From CAYSFW01 sp050329935 (GTDB taxonomy: Bacteria > Pseudomonadota > Gammaproteobacteria > UWMA-0217), in the NCBI GenBank assembly GCA_050329935.1, contig JBHJOI010000049.1, positions 1 through 9,454 on the forward strand: DNA of 9,454 bases. Reading direction: 5' to 3'. A model generated the notes under the pieces. It had not been told where the DNA came from. It was given only the letters and a program-made list of their open reading frames with translations, and made no database searches. Made by a program: the position numbers and the translations under genes. Each line of letters begins with the position of its first letter. Position 1 is the stretch's first letter. This document shows, in pieces, positions 1 to 5,378 of the stretch.

Positions 1-209
1 TAGTCGCCCTGGCCGGCGAGGAGCTTGGCGCGGTGTTCCTCGAAGGTGTCGGAGATGTATTTGAGGAAGATGAGGCCGAGGACGACGTGCTTATACTCAG
101 CCGCGTCCATGTTGTTGCGCAATTTGTCGGCGGCGAGCCAGAGCTTGGCCTCGAAGCCGATGGTGGCGGTGGATTCGTTACCGTTGCGGGTTGTTTTGGT
201 GCGGGCCAT
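1..209 (-). CDS. hsdM: Type I restriction-modification DNA methyltransferase subunit M (HsdM), N-terminal fragment
   Basis: Partial gene: the ATG and first 69 codons lie inside and the rest runs off the left edge. The visible protein begins MARTKTTRNGNESTATIGFE and continues with the helical block LWLAADKLRNNMDAAEYKHV and then LGLIFLKYISDTFEE. This is the hallmark of the HsdM N-terminal helical domain (HsdM_N), which precedes the N6-adenine methyltransferase domain. HsdM is known to form an M2S methylase with HsdS and, with HsdR, a complete type I restriction enzyme that methylates host DNA and cleaves unmodified foreign DNA. The SAM-binding and NPPF motifs would lie outside the window. I see no clear Shine-Dalgarno sequence before the ATG. 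Being first in its transcript, it probably heads an hsdM-S-R operon to the left; that is inferred, not seen. Identity as HsdM is secure; whether the gene is intact cannot be judged. Confidence 0.93.
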   Translation of the reverse strand, partial: MARTKTTRNGNESTATIGFEAKLWLAADKLRNNMDAAEYKHVVLGLIFLKYISDTFEEHRAKLLAGQGD

Positions 210-345
210 GGTCAGCGGTGAGTTAAGTCAAAGGGGATGGTGCCGGACACGTGGTCGATAGACCTTCGTTGAGCCGCGACGAAGTCGGCTTCGGCAGGTG
301 CTTTCTGGTTTCGGGCGCGAGGATCGGTGTGATGAATTCGGCGCA

Positions 346-363
346 TTGGCGTGTTTCCGCCAA
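346..363. repeat. Inverted repeat, 6-bp arms (TTGGCG/CGCCAA)
   Basis: Perfect arms at 346-351 and 358-363 with a 6-base loop. There is no T-run next to it on either strand, so it does not look like a standard intrinsic terminator. It is the member of the cluster nearest the hsdM start. Confidence 0.45.
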
Positions 364-380
364 GCGCTGCTCCGGTTGAC

Positions 381-399
381 CGGGCGCTTGCGGCGCCCG
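381..399. repeat. Inverted repeat, 7-bp GC-only arms (CGGGCGC/GCGCCCG)
   Basis: Perfect 7-bp arms around a 5-base loop (TTGCG). It would be a very stable stem-loop in RNA from either strand. No T-run follows in either direction. It lies 17 bases from the preceding inverted repeat and 10 bases from the next. Confidence 0.5.
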
Positions 400-409
400 A
401 TGCGTGACG

Positions 410-440
410 AAAGCCGCAAGGCGAGTTCAGGGCGGGCTTT
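410..440. repeat. Imperfect inverted repeat ending in GGGCTTTT, terminator-like
   Basis: AAAGCC (410-415) pairs with GGCTTT (435-440). Two more pairs form across one bulged base, giving an 8-bp stem with a 14-base loop. Read on the plus strand the stem ends in four T residues, which resembles a weak terminator, but no plus-strand gene ends upstream. The minus-strand reading of 421-440 closely matches 7100-7119 (see findings). Confidence 0.35.
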
Positions 441-442
441 TC

Positions 443-474
443 AAAGAATCGGTTATCCATGCTTCGGATTCTTT
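443..474. repeat. Inverted repeat, 8-bp arms (AAAGAATC/GATTCTTT)
   Basis: Perfect 8-bp arms (443-450 and 467-474) separated by 16 bases. It begins 2 bases after the preceding imperfect stem. The long AT-rich arms and wide spacing fit a protein-binding operator as well as an RNA stem. It overlaps the weak -10-like box proposed for hsdM, so a regulatory role is possible but only inferred. Confidence 0.4.
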
Positions 475-662
475 ATTTGTTGCCGGTTGCAGACAAAGAG
501 GATTTCAAATCGACGAACGTGCCACGCACGGGGCAATGCCGAACCGGCTTATGGTGCCCGGTCGAACGCCCCCAATTTTACACAACGACGATCCTATCTC
601 GGCGTAAGCATAGCGGCTTCCGCCTCGAAATGTCTGACTACCGCTGGCCGCGGTTTAACCGG

Positions 663-1451
663 TCAGCTCATCACGACGGCGGGATTCGCGTGACGAAACA
701 GCGTGAAAAAGTTCGCGGTGGTGCGTTCGGCGATTTCTTCGACCGCGACGCCGCGCAATTGAGCGATGTACTCGGCGACGTGGCGGACGTAGGCCGGCTC
801 GTTGGTCTTGCCGCGGTGGGGGACGGGCGCGAGGTAGGGCGAATCGGTTTCGACCAACATGCGTTCGAGCGGCATGCGGCGTGCGACGTCCTGGATGCTG
901 GTGGCGGATTTGAAGGTGACGATACCGGAGAACGAGATGTAGTAGCCGAGATCGAGTGCCTGGGTCGCGATGCGCCAGTCCTCGGTGAAGCAGTGGATCA
1001 CGCCGCCGGGCTGTTCGCCGCCGAACTGGCGGATGTCGGCGAGGGTGTCGTCGGCCGCCTCGCGGGTATGGATGATCAAGGGCTTGTCGAGTTGCCGCGC
1101 GGCCTCGATGTGACGCGCGAAGCGCTCGTGCTGCCAGTCGAGGTCGCCCTCGCTGCGAAAGTAATCGAGCCCGGTCTCGCCGACCGCGACGACACGCGCG
1201 TGCTGGCCCAGCGCCACCAGTTCCGCGACGCTGGGTTCGCGGCCCTCGCGATGATTCGGGTGGACGCCGACCGAGGCGAAGATGTGTGGATGCGTCTCGG
1301 CGATGCCGATCACGGTCGGCAGTTCCTCCAGCGTCACCGAGATGCAGAGCAGATTGCGGACTTCGTTCGCCGCCGCGCGCGTGAGCACGCCGTCAAGGTC
1401 ATTGCCGAGCGGGTCGAAGTCGATATGGCAGTGGGAGTCGATGAGGTGCAT
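663..1451 (-). CDS. TatD/YcfH-family metal-dependent hydrolase (putative DNase)
   Basis: A complete 262-residue protein, the usual TatD-family length of about 260. These enzymes are TIM-barrel, two-metal hydrolases, several of which are 3'-5' exonucleases or DNA-repair nucleases in the cytoplasm. The full ligand set is visible: DSHCHID with His7 and His9, VGVHP (61-65), GETGLDY with Glu92, IHTRE with His128, IHCF with His153, and ETDSPYLAP with Asp203. The enzyme should therefore be active. The sequence resembles the YcfH branch most, but the usual YcfH neighbours (holB, pilZ) are absent, so I give no symbol. It starts 26 bases after the stop of the gene upstream on the same strand, suggesting co-transcription. 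The Shine-Dalgarno is weak. No clear terminator follows, only a short ACCGC/GCGGT stem at 640-654. Confidence 0.95.
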   Translation of the reverse strand: MHLIDSHCHIDFDPLGNDLDGVLTRAAANEVRNLLCISVTLEELPTVIGIAETHPHIFASVGVHPNHREGREPSVAELVALGQHARVVAVGETGLDYFRSEGDLDWQHERFARHIEAARQLDKPLIIHTREAADDTLADIRQFGGEQPGGVIHCFTEDWRIATQALDLGYYISFSGIVTFKSATSIQDVARRMPLERMLVETDSPYLAPVPHRGKTNEPAYVRHVAEYIAQLRGVAVEEIAERTTANFFTLFRHANPAVVMS

Positions 1452-1477
1452 GGGCTGAGATCTTCGCTGGTAGGTAC

Positions 1478-2014
1478 TCAGGTAGGGGGAATGACGCCAA
1501 GCCAGAGCATCGCTGGCTCTTCGTCGGCTTCAAGGGTTGGTCCAGGCATCAGAGTGATGCTGTTTTGTCCGGTCCAACGCAGCACCTCGTGTTGGCCATT
1601 CTGGATGCTCTCCGGGTCTCCGAAAAAGACCTTGAGTTGCTTGATCAACGCCGGATGATAGTGGCGCTGATAGTTGATCTTGAGCGCGGTTAGACGATCG
1701 TTGGTGTAGTAGAGGTGTGCGTGCTGAGCCGGCAGCCCATTGAAACCCGCGATGTCGCCGCGGCAGACTCGCTGGCCGAACTCGCTTTCCTGCTCTAGAC
1801 AGGTGAGCTTCAGTTTAGGAATCACCTGACGCATCTCCGCCTCGCTCACCGTGGGTGTCAACTTGCCCAGGTGCAACTCGATATTCGGATTGCCCTTGAT
1901 GCGCAGGAACAGCAGATCGAGGGTACGTTGTCCGTCGGAGTCGAAAATCACCCAGAACAGCGGCGCAAGCAAGCAGAAAATCACAATCACGGCGCGAATT
2001 CGAAACGAGAACAT
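1478..2014 (-). CDS. Hypothetical protein with one N-terminal membrane segment
   Basis: I do not recognise this 178-residue protein. Residues 1-7 are short and basic (MFSFRIR). Residues 8-25 are strongly hydrophobic, then comes Asp-Ser-Asp, so the N terminus is either a membrane anchor or an uncleaved signal; no Ala-x-Ala cleavage site is evident. The remaining 150 residues or so would then lie in the periplasm. Two cysteines (Cys72 and Cys84, in TCLEQES and RVCRGD) could form a disulfide there. The C-terminal part is mixed alpha/beta with Trp147 and Trp171. The start is supported by an AGGT sequence a few bases upstream and by a plausible promoter at 2048-2076. It probably forms a two-gene transcript with the tatD-like gene downstream. 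Function unknown. Confidence 0.75.
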   Translation of the reverse strand: MFSFRIRAVIVIFCLLAPLFWVIFDSDGQRTLDLLFLRIKGNPNIELHLGKLTPTVSEAEMRQVIPKLKLTCLEQESEFGQRVCRGDIAGFNGLPAQHAHLYYTNDRLTALKINYQRHYHPALIKQLKVFFGDPESIQNGQHEVLRWTGQNSITLMPGPTLEADEEPAMLWLGVIPPT

Positions 2015-2047
2015 CGATTTACCTGGGGTCGGGGCGAGGGAACGCGG

Positions 2048-2076
2048 ATGTTAGCCAGCTTGTTCGCCAGAGCCAA
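2048..2076 (-). promoter_or_regulatory. Candidate sigma70 promoter for the 178-residue membrane protein and tatD-like gene
   Basis: On the minus strand TTGGCT (2071-2076) is followed, after exactly 17 bases, by TAACAT (2048-2053). Each box matches 4 of 6 consensus bases. Transcription would begin near 2041, leaving a leader of about 27 bases before the ATG at 2014. Spacing and position are good, but box quality is moderate, so this is a candidate only. Confidence 0.35.
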
Positions 2077-2111
2077 ATTGTTTAGCGTTGATGATCACTC
2101 CAAAACACCTT

Positions 2112-2127
2112 GGCGCGCGGGCGCGCC
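2112..2127. repeat. GC-rich palindrome in the divergent intergenic region
   Basis: GGCGCGC (2112-2118) and GCGCGCC (2121-2127) are perfect inverted arms around a central GG. The element sits 28 bases upstream of the exported hydrolase-like gene. As DNA it could be an operator between the two divergent transcripts. As RNA it could form a 5-bp stem with a 6-base loop in the 5' leader of the plus-strand operon. Confidence 0.45.
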
Positions 2128-2155
2128 GACGCTTCTGACGCACGAGGCCATTGAT

Positions 2156-3034
2156 ATGTTCAAAAAAGCGGTTGCTTCTTTTTTTGCGCTGGGGCTACTG
2201 GCGGCGGGGTCGATGACCTCGGCGTGGTCGGCGACGCCGAAAGGCGCGGATGCAGCCTGGTGGTGGGACGACGCCTGGTGGGAACGCGGTGCGCTCGAAG
2301 TGCCGGTCAACCACCCGGTGCGCCTGGAGCAGGTCAATTACCGCAACGGCGAGGTCGAGGTGCCGGCGCTGGTCGCGCGGCCGGACGACGCGGCGCCGTA
2401 TCCGCCGGTGTTGTTCCTGCACGGCCGTCGCGGGCTGGATGACCTACTACAGAAGCACATTGTGCGCCTCGCGGCGCGTGGCTTCGTGGTGCTGGCGCCC
2501 GATGCGTACACGGCGCACTTCATCGAGAAGTTTCCGATCGAGCACGATTATGCGCTGGAGGGCGATTTCGACGCCGGGCTGGATGCGCTGCTCGCGCGGG
2601 GGGATGTGCTCGGCAAGCGCGCGTGTCTCTATTCGCATACCCGCGGGGGCTATGTCGCGCTCAAGGTCGCCGTGAGCTTCAAGCGCCAGGACAACGCGGC
2701 GGCCTGTTATGTGTCCTATTACCCGCACTTGCAGGACCCGAACGCGCCGGAGCCGATGCAGGTCTATCGTTATGCGAACGAGGTTGACGCGCTGACGATC
2801 CCGACCTTGATTTTTGTCGGCGAGCAGGAGCAATACCAACGCAAGCGCGGGATCGACATGGCGATTGAATCATTGCGCGCAAAGGGGCGACCGGCCCTGC
2901 TCGTGACCTATCCCGGGGTCGGTCGCGGCTTCGATTTTCGCGGCGGCAACGTGCGAACGTTCGCCGACGATCTGGCGTCGAAGGACGCGCTGCAGCGGGC
3001 CGCGGCGTTCATGCATTATGTGTTGACGCCTTGA
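2156..3034 (+). CDS. Exported dienelactone-hydrolase-fold protein lacking the usual catalytic triad
   Basis: A 292-residue protein. The ATG follows GAGG with 8 bases between and gives a clean signal peptide (MFKKAVASFFALGLLAAGSM, cleavage near residues 23-26), so the protein is probably periplasmic. A longer upstream frame would bury this signal. The mature protein has a Trp-rich start (AWWWDDAWWERG) and then an alpha/beta-hydrolase of the dienelactone hydrolase type: VLFLHGRRGLDD (85-96), ARGFVVLAPD (107-116), LYSHTRGGYVAL (158-169), IFVGEQEQYQ (219-228) and YPGVGRGFDF (252-261). In active family members these last three carry a Cys or Ser nucleophile, an Asp and a His. Here the matching positions appear to be Thr162, Glu225 and Arg257. 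The fold is confident and hydrolase activity is doubtful. It heads a four-gene run with the cupin, ychJ and truC. Confidence 0.88.
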   Translation: MFKKAVASFFALGLLAAGSMTSAWSATPKGADAAWWWDDAWWERGALEVPVNHPVRLEQVNYRNGEVEVPALVARPDDAAPYPPVLFLHGRRGLDDLLQKHIVRLAARGFVVLAPDAYTAHFIEKFPIEHDYALEGDFDAGLDALLARGDVLGKRACLYSHTRGGYVALKVAVSFKRQDNAAACYVSYYPHLQDPNAPEPMQVYRYANEVDALTIPTLIFVGEQEQYQRKRGIDMAIESLRAKGRPALLVTYPGVGRGFDFRGGNVRTFADDLASKDALQRAAAFMHYVLTP

Positions 3035-3048
3035 GCGCGCGCCCGGCG

Positions 3049-3393
3049 ATGTCGCGATCGGGCAATCTCTACGCGGCGCTGTCGGCGTCGCCCGCGGAAC
3101 GTTTCGACACCTTGTGCGACGCGCCGGGCGCCCGCATCGAGCGGATCGTTTCGAGCGGTCAGTCCAGTCCGCCCGGGTTTTGGTACGACCAGGCACACGC
3201 CGAGTGGGTCGCGTTGCTCCAGGGTTCCGCCGCGTTGCGGTTCGAGGATGAAGCGGGTGAGCGACGCTTGGTACCCGGGGATTTTCTGCTGATCGCGCCG
3301 CATCGACGCCACCGGGTGGAATGGACCGATCCGCAGCAAGTGACCGTCTGGCTCGCGGTTCATCTTGGCGAGGCGGACGGCGGCGCGGCATGA
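3049..3393 (+). CDS. Small single-domain cupin protein
   Basis: A 114-residue cytoplasmic protein with one cupin barrel. Visible are SPPGFWYDQAHAEWVALLQG (40-59), ALRFEDEAGERRLVPGDFLL (62-81) and IAPHRRHRVEW (82-92). The Pro-Gly-Asp turn and the following His-x-x-His match cupin motif 2. The usual His-x-His of motif 1 is missing, with only His50 and Glu52 in that area, so metal binding is uncertain. The substrate is unknown. The start is ambiguous: I chose the ATG because MSRSGNLYAAL looks like a natural N terminus. A TTG at 3031 would add six residues and overlap the previous stop in a TTGA arrangement typical of translational coupling. Neither has a clear Shine-Dalgarno. Its stop overlaps the next start by 4 bases (ATGA). 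Confidence 0.85.
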   Translation: MSRSGNLYAALSASPAERFDTLCDAPGARIERIVSSGQSSPPGFWYDQAHAEWVALLQGSAALRFEDEAGERRLVPGDFLLIAPHRRHRVEWTDPQQVTVWLAVHLGEADGGAA

Positions 3394-3788
3394 AGGCGGT
3401 GGCCGATTCATGTCCCTGTGGCGCCGACGCGTCGTTCGAGCAATGTTGCGCGCGATTCATTCTCCACGGCGAGGCGCCGGTGTCCGCCGAGCAATTGATG
3501 CGCTCGCGTTACTCGGCTTATGTGCGGCGCGACGAGGCTTATCTGCTGCGCACCTGGCATCCGGACCGCCGCCCGGAGGCGCTCGGTGTCGCCGATGACC
3601 TCGCGTTGAAATGGCTCGGCCTGACGATTCTGGACACGCTGCGCGGTGGCGCGTTGGATCAGGACGGCGAGGTCGAGTTCGTCGCGCGATACAAGCGCAA
3701 CGGCAAGGACGGGCGCATCCACGAGCGCAGTCGTTTCGAGCGCGACGCCGGCGGCAGGTGGCTTTACGTCGACGGTTCCGCGGGTTGA
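3390..3788 (+). CDS. ychJ: YchJ/UPF0225-family protein with N-terminal SEC-C zinc motif
   Basis: A 132-residue protein. The N terminus carries a SEC-C-type cluster, CPCG (8-11) and CC (19-20), which in this family binds zinc through four cysteines. An NTF2-like YchJ middle domain follows, with the strongly conserved LMRSRYSAYV (36-45), YLLRTWHP (51-58), WLGLTILDT (75-83) and IHERSRF...WLYVDG. E. coli YchJ, as I recall it, has a second SEC-C motif at its C terminus; here the protein stops right after the NTF2-like domain, so it is a short form. The function of the family is not established. The ATG overlaps the cupin stop (ATGA), which fixes the start and implies coupled translation. TruC begins only 4 bases after the stop. 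Confidence 0.92.
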   Translation: MKAVADSCPCGADASFEQCCARFILHGEAPVSAEQLMRSRYSAYVRRDEAYLLRTWHPDRRPEALGVADDLALKWLGLTILDTLRGGALDQDGEVEFVARYKRNGKDGRIHERSRFERDAGGRWLYVDGSAG

Positions 3789-3792
3789 GCGC

Positions 3793-4515
3793 GTGACCTT
3801 GCGCGTGCTGTTTCGCGATGAACATCTGGTCGCGGTGCATAAGCCCGCGGGCTTGTTGGTGCATCGCAGTGCGATCGACCGGCATGCCACCGAATTCGCG
3901 GTGCAGCGGGTGCGCGATCAGTTGGGGCAACGGGTATTTCCGGTGCATCGGCTCGATCGGCCGGTGTCTGGCGTGCTGGTGTTCGCGCTGGACGCGCGCT
4001 CGGCCCGCGCGTTGAGCGCGCAGTTCGCGAGCGGCGAGGCGAGCAAGACCTACCTCGCCGTGGTGCGCGGCCATACCCCCGACGCGGCTTCGATCGACTA
4101 TCCGCTACGCGAGCAGCTCGATCGCATCAGCGACGCGTTGGCCGATCCCGACAAACCGGCGCAACCGGCGCTCACGCATTACCGCACCCTGGCGCGGTAC
4201 GAATTGCCCGAGGCGGTCGGACGTTATGCCTCGGCGCGGTATTCGTTGCTCGAAGTGACGCCACGCACCGGGCGCAAGCATCAGATCCGCCGCCATCTGA
4301 AACATGTGTTTCATCCCATCGTCGGCGACACGACGCATGGCGACGGCAAGCACAATCGTTTCATTCGTGCGCGATTCAGTTGTGCGCGGTTACTGCTCGC
4401 GGCGACCCGGCTGCGTGTCGCGCATCCATTCAGCGGCCAGCCGTTGTTGCTGGAGGCGGCGCCCGATGCCGAGTTCGCGGCGCTCGTCGACGCCCTGCGC
4501 GCCTATCCGACGTAA
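3793..4515 (+). CDS. truC: tRNA pseudouridine(65) synthase TruC
   Basis: A 240-residue RluA-family pseudouridine synthase. It closely follows E. coli TruC, which converts U65 of tRNA-Ile and tRNA-Asp to pseudouridine in the cytoplasm. Key features are the N-terminal strand LRVLFRDEHLVAVHKPAGLL (3-22), VHRS (23-26), the catalytic block HRLDRPVSGVL with Asp55, KTYLAVVRG (85-93), the TruC-like YPLREQLD and QPALTHYRTL segments, and TGRKHQIRRHLKHVFHPIVG (159-178). There is no S4 domain, as expected for TruC. I chose the GTG start because it gives the family's usual N terminus and lies 4 bases after the ychJ stop; an upstream ATG in frame would add 49 residues inside ychJ. The last 13 bases overlap the end of the convergent minus-strand gene. 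Confidence 0.93.
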   Translation: MTLRVLFRDEHLVAVHKPAGLLVHRSAIDRHATEFAVQRVRDQLGQRVFPVHRLDRPVSGVLVFALDARSARALSAQFASGEASKTYLAVVRGHTPDAASIDYPLREQLDRISDALADPDKPAQPALTHYRTLARYELPEAVGRYASARYSLLEVTPRTGRKHQIRRHLKHVFHPIVGDTTHGDGKHNRFIRARFSCARLLLAATRLRVAHPFSGQPLLLEAAPDAEFAALVDALRAYPT

Positions 4516-5126
4516 GCCGGTTGCGTCAAAGTGACGCCGAGCGACCGCAATTTGCGTTCCAGCCGCGGACTGCCCGTTTTATGCCAGATCTCCCACATGC
4601 GCATGATGTCGAGATTGCGGTTCCAGGGTGCGCGTTCCGAGACTTCCGCGAACACGTCGACGAAACGGACGAAGTCTCGCGCCAGTTCGCCGAACATCGA
4701 ATCCTGGGTCCGCGCGCCGCTCGCGCTGGGCGCCAGATCGGACAGACTGCTGTAAGCGCCGCGCCCCATCGCGATGTAGTAGTCCACATCGATGGGCTTG
4801 CGTGCCAGGGTGCCGGCAAACAGTCCCGAGACGAAGAGCGCGACATCACCGAGCCGGCGCAGAAACAGATACCGCTCGCGCTCGTGTGGCGCCTCGACCG
4901 CGTCGGCATAAATCTGAGCCAGCGCGCGCAGGCGCAGACCGTGTTCGGTGTGGTCGAATAATTGTTCGACGCGGGCGTATTGCGTCAACAGGTCCGCGAG
5001 GTAGTGCGTGGTGTCGTCGCGCGCGGTGACCTGTTGATGGGTCAGCGCGTCCTGCACCGATTCATGAAAGTAGGTGCTCAGGCTCGAATGCGTCAGCAGA
5101 ACACCCGATGGCTGTGGTTCCGACAT
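4503..5126 (-). CDS. Conserved-looking hypothetical protein, mostly helical, cytoplasmic
   Basis: I do not recognise this 207-residue protein. It looks almost entirely alpha-helical and soluble. The segment GDVALFVSGLFAG (93-105) is hydrophobic but short and flanked by charged helices, so I do not call it a membrane span. It has no cysteine, and no enzyme motif is evident. Clusters such as HYLADLLTQYARVEQLFD (41-58), ERERYLFLRRLGD (82-94) and DVDYYIAMGRGAYSSLSD (113-130) have the look of a conserved family core. The start is well supported: AGGTGAG lies just upstream of this ATG. A longer frame beginning at 5180 would start inside the -35 box of the promoter at 5157-5185. Its 3' end overlaps truC tail-to-tail by 13 bases. 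Function unknown; monocistronic as far as visible. Confidence 0.82.
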   Translation of the reverse strand: MSEPQPSGVLLTHSSLSTYFHESVQDALTHQQVTARDDTTHYLADLLTQYARVEQLFDHTEHGLRLRALAQIYADAVEAPHERERYLFLRRLGDVALFVSGLFAGTLARKPIDVDYYIAMGRGAYSSLSDLAPSASGARTQDSMFGELARDFVRFVDVFAEVSERAPWNRNLDIMRMWEIWHKTGSPRLERKLRSLGVTLTQPAYVG

Positions 5127-5156
5127 AAGCTCACCTTTTGTAGTTGCCCTAGGATT

Positions 5157-5185
5157 GGTATAGGGCTTATCGGCATCCATGTCAA
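5157..5185 (-). promoter_or_regulatory. Sigma70-type promoter for the 207-residue protein
   Basis: On the minus strand there is a perfect -35 box TTGACA (5180-5185), a 17-base spacer and TATACC (5157-5162, 4 of 6). AT-rich sequence just upstream (5186-5203) could serve as an UP element. Predicted transcription starts near 5150, giving a leader of roughly 24 bases with the Shine-Dalgarno in it. This placement rules out an in-frame ATG at 5180 as the main start. Confidence 0.7.
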
Positions 5186-5325
5186 AAATATCAACAAAAA
5201 CAACCTGATATCGTTATCACTCGGGTTCGAGTGCTGCTAGCGGCGCGAGGCCGACGCGCGTTGACGGGGTTTACTCGTGAGTGTCGGCTGGGACTGGAGA
5301 TCACGATCGTCACGCCGTTTTGCGC

Positions 5326-5331
5326 TATGAT
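5326..5331 (+). promoter_or_regulatory. Candidate -10 box for ybiT
   Basis: TATGAT matches 5 of 6 bases of the sigma70 -10 consensus and lies about 48 bases upstream of the ybiT GTG. I see no acceptable -35 box at 16-18 bases and no extended -10 TG, so this is a weak candidate. Confidence 0.3.
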
Positions 5332-5378
5332 CACCGCCCTTCGCCGGTGTCCACCGGCCACTACCAGGGATCATTGCT

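Larger units (their letters stand above)
210..662. other. Gene-free intergenic region with four inverted repeats
   Basis: I find no convincing gene in these 453 bases between hsdM and tatD. Short open frames on both strands have no recognisable protein features. The stretch holds a cluster of inverted repeats at 346-363, 381-399, 410-440 and 443-474, none followed by a clear T-run on either strand. It must contain whatever drives hsdM. The best sigma70-like match on the minus strand is TTGTCT (491-496), a 17-base spacer and AAGAAT (468-473), but this is weak (4 of 6 in each box) and would leave a leader of about 250 bases. Some segments, for example 470-530, look less GC-rich than the flanking genes. 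Confidence 0.6.

Noticed and set aside
212..460. 82-codon minus-strand open frame upstream of hsdM
   Set aside because: Arg/Ala/Ser-rich with no motif or credible start signal; the DNA is better described by its inverted repeats.
459..1658. Long open frame of 399 codons on the plus strand
   Set aside because: It is antisense to the tatD-like gene, whose complete motif set proves the minus strand is coding. The plus-strand translation shows no known motif and is a by-product of high-GC codon use.
1871..2155. Longer N terminus for the hydrolase-like gene
   Set aside because: It would place 95 odd residues ahead of a clear signal peptide and overlap the divergent gene. The ATG at 2156 has GAGG at ideal spacing.
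3646..3792. Upstream in-frame ATG for truC
   Set aside because: It would add 49 residues encoded within ychJ and absent from TruC proteins; the GTG at 3793 restores the normal N terminus.
5127..5180. ATG at 5180 as the start of the 207-residue protein
   Set aside because: It overlaps the TTGACA -35 box and lies upstream of the predicted transcription start; the ATG at 5126 has AGGTGAG in front.
5218..5233. tRNA T-arm-like sequence with GGTTCGA
   Set aside because: CACTC/GAGTG with a 6-base loop is just a palindrome; no anticodon arm, D arm or acceptor stem is present nearby.
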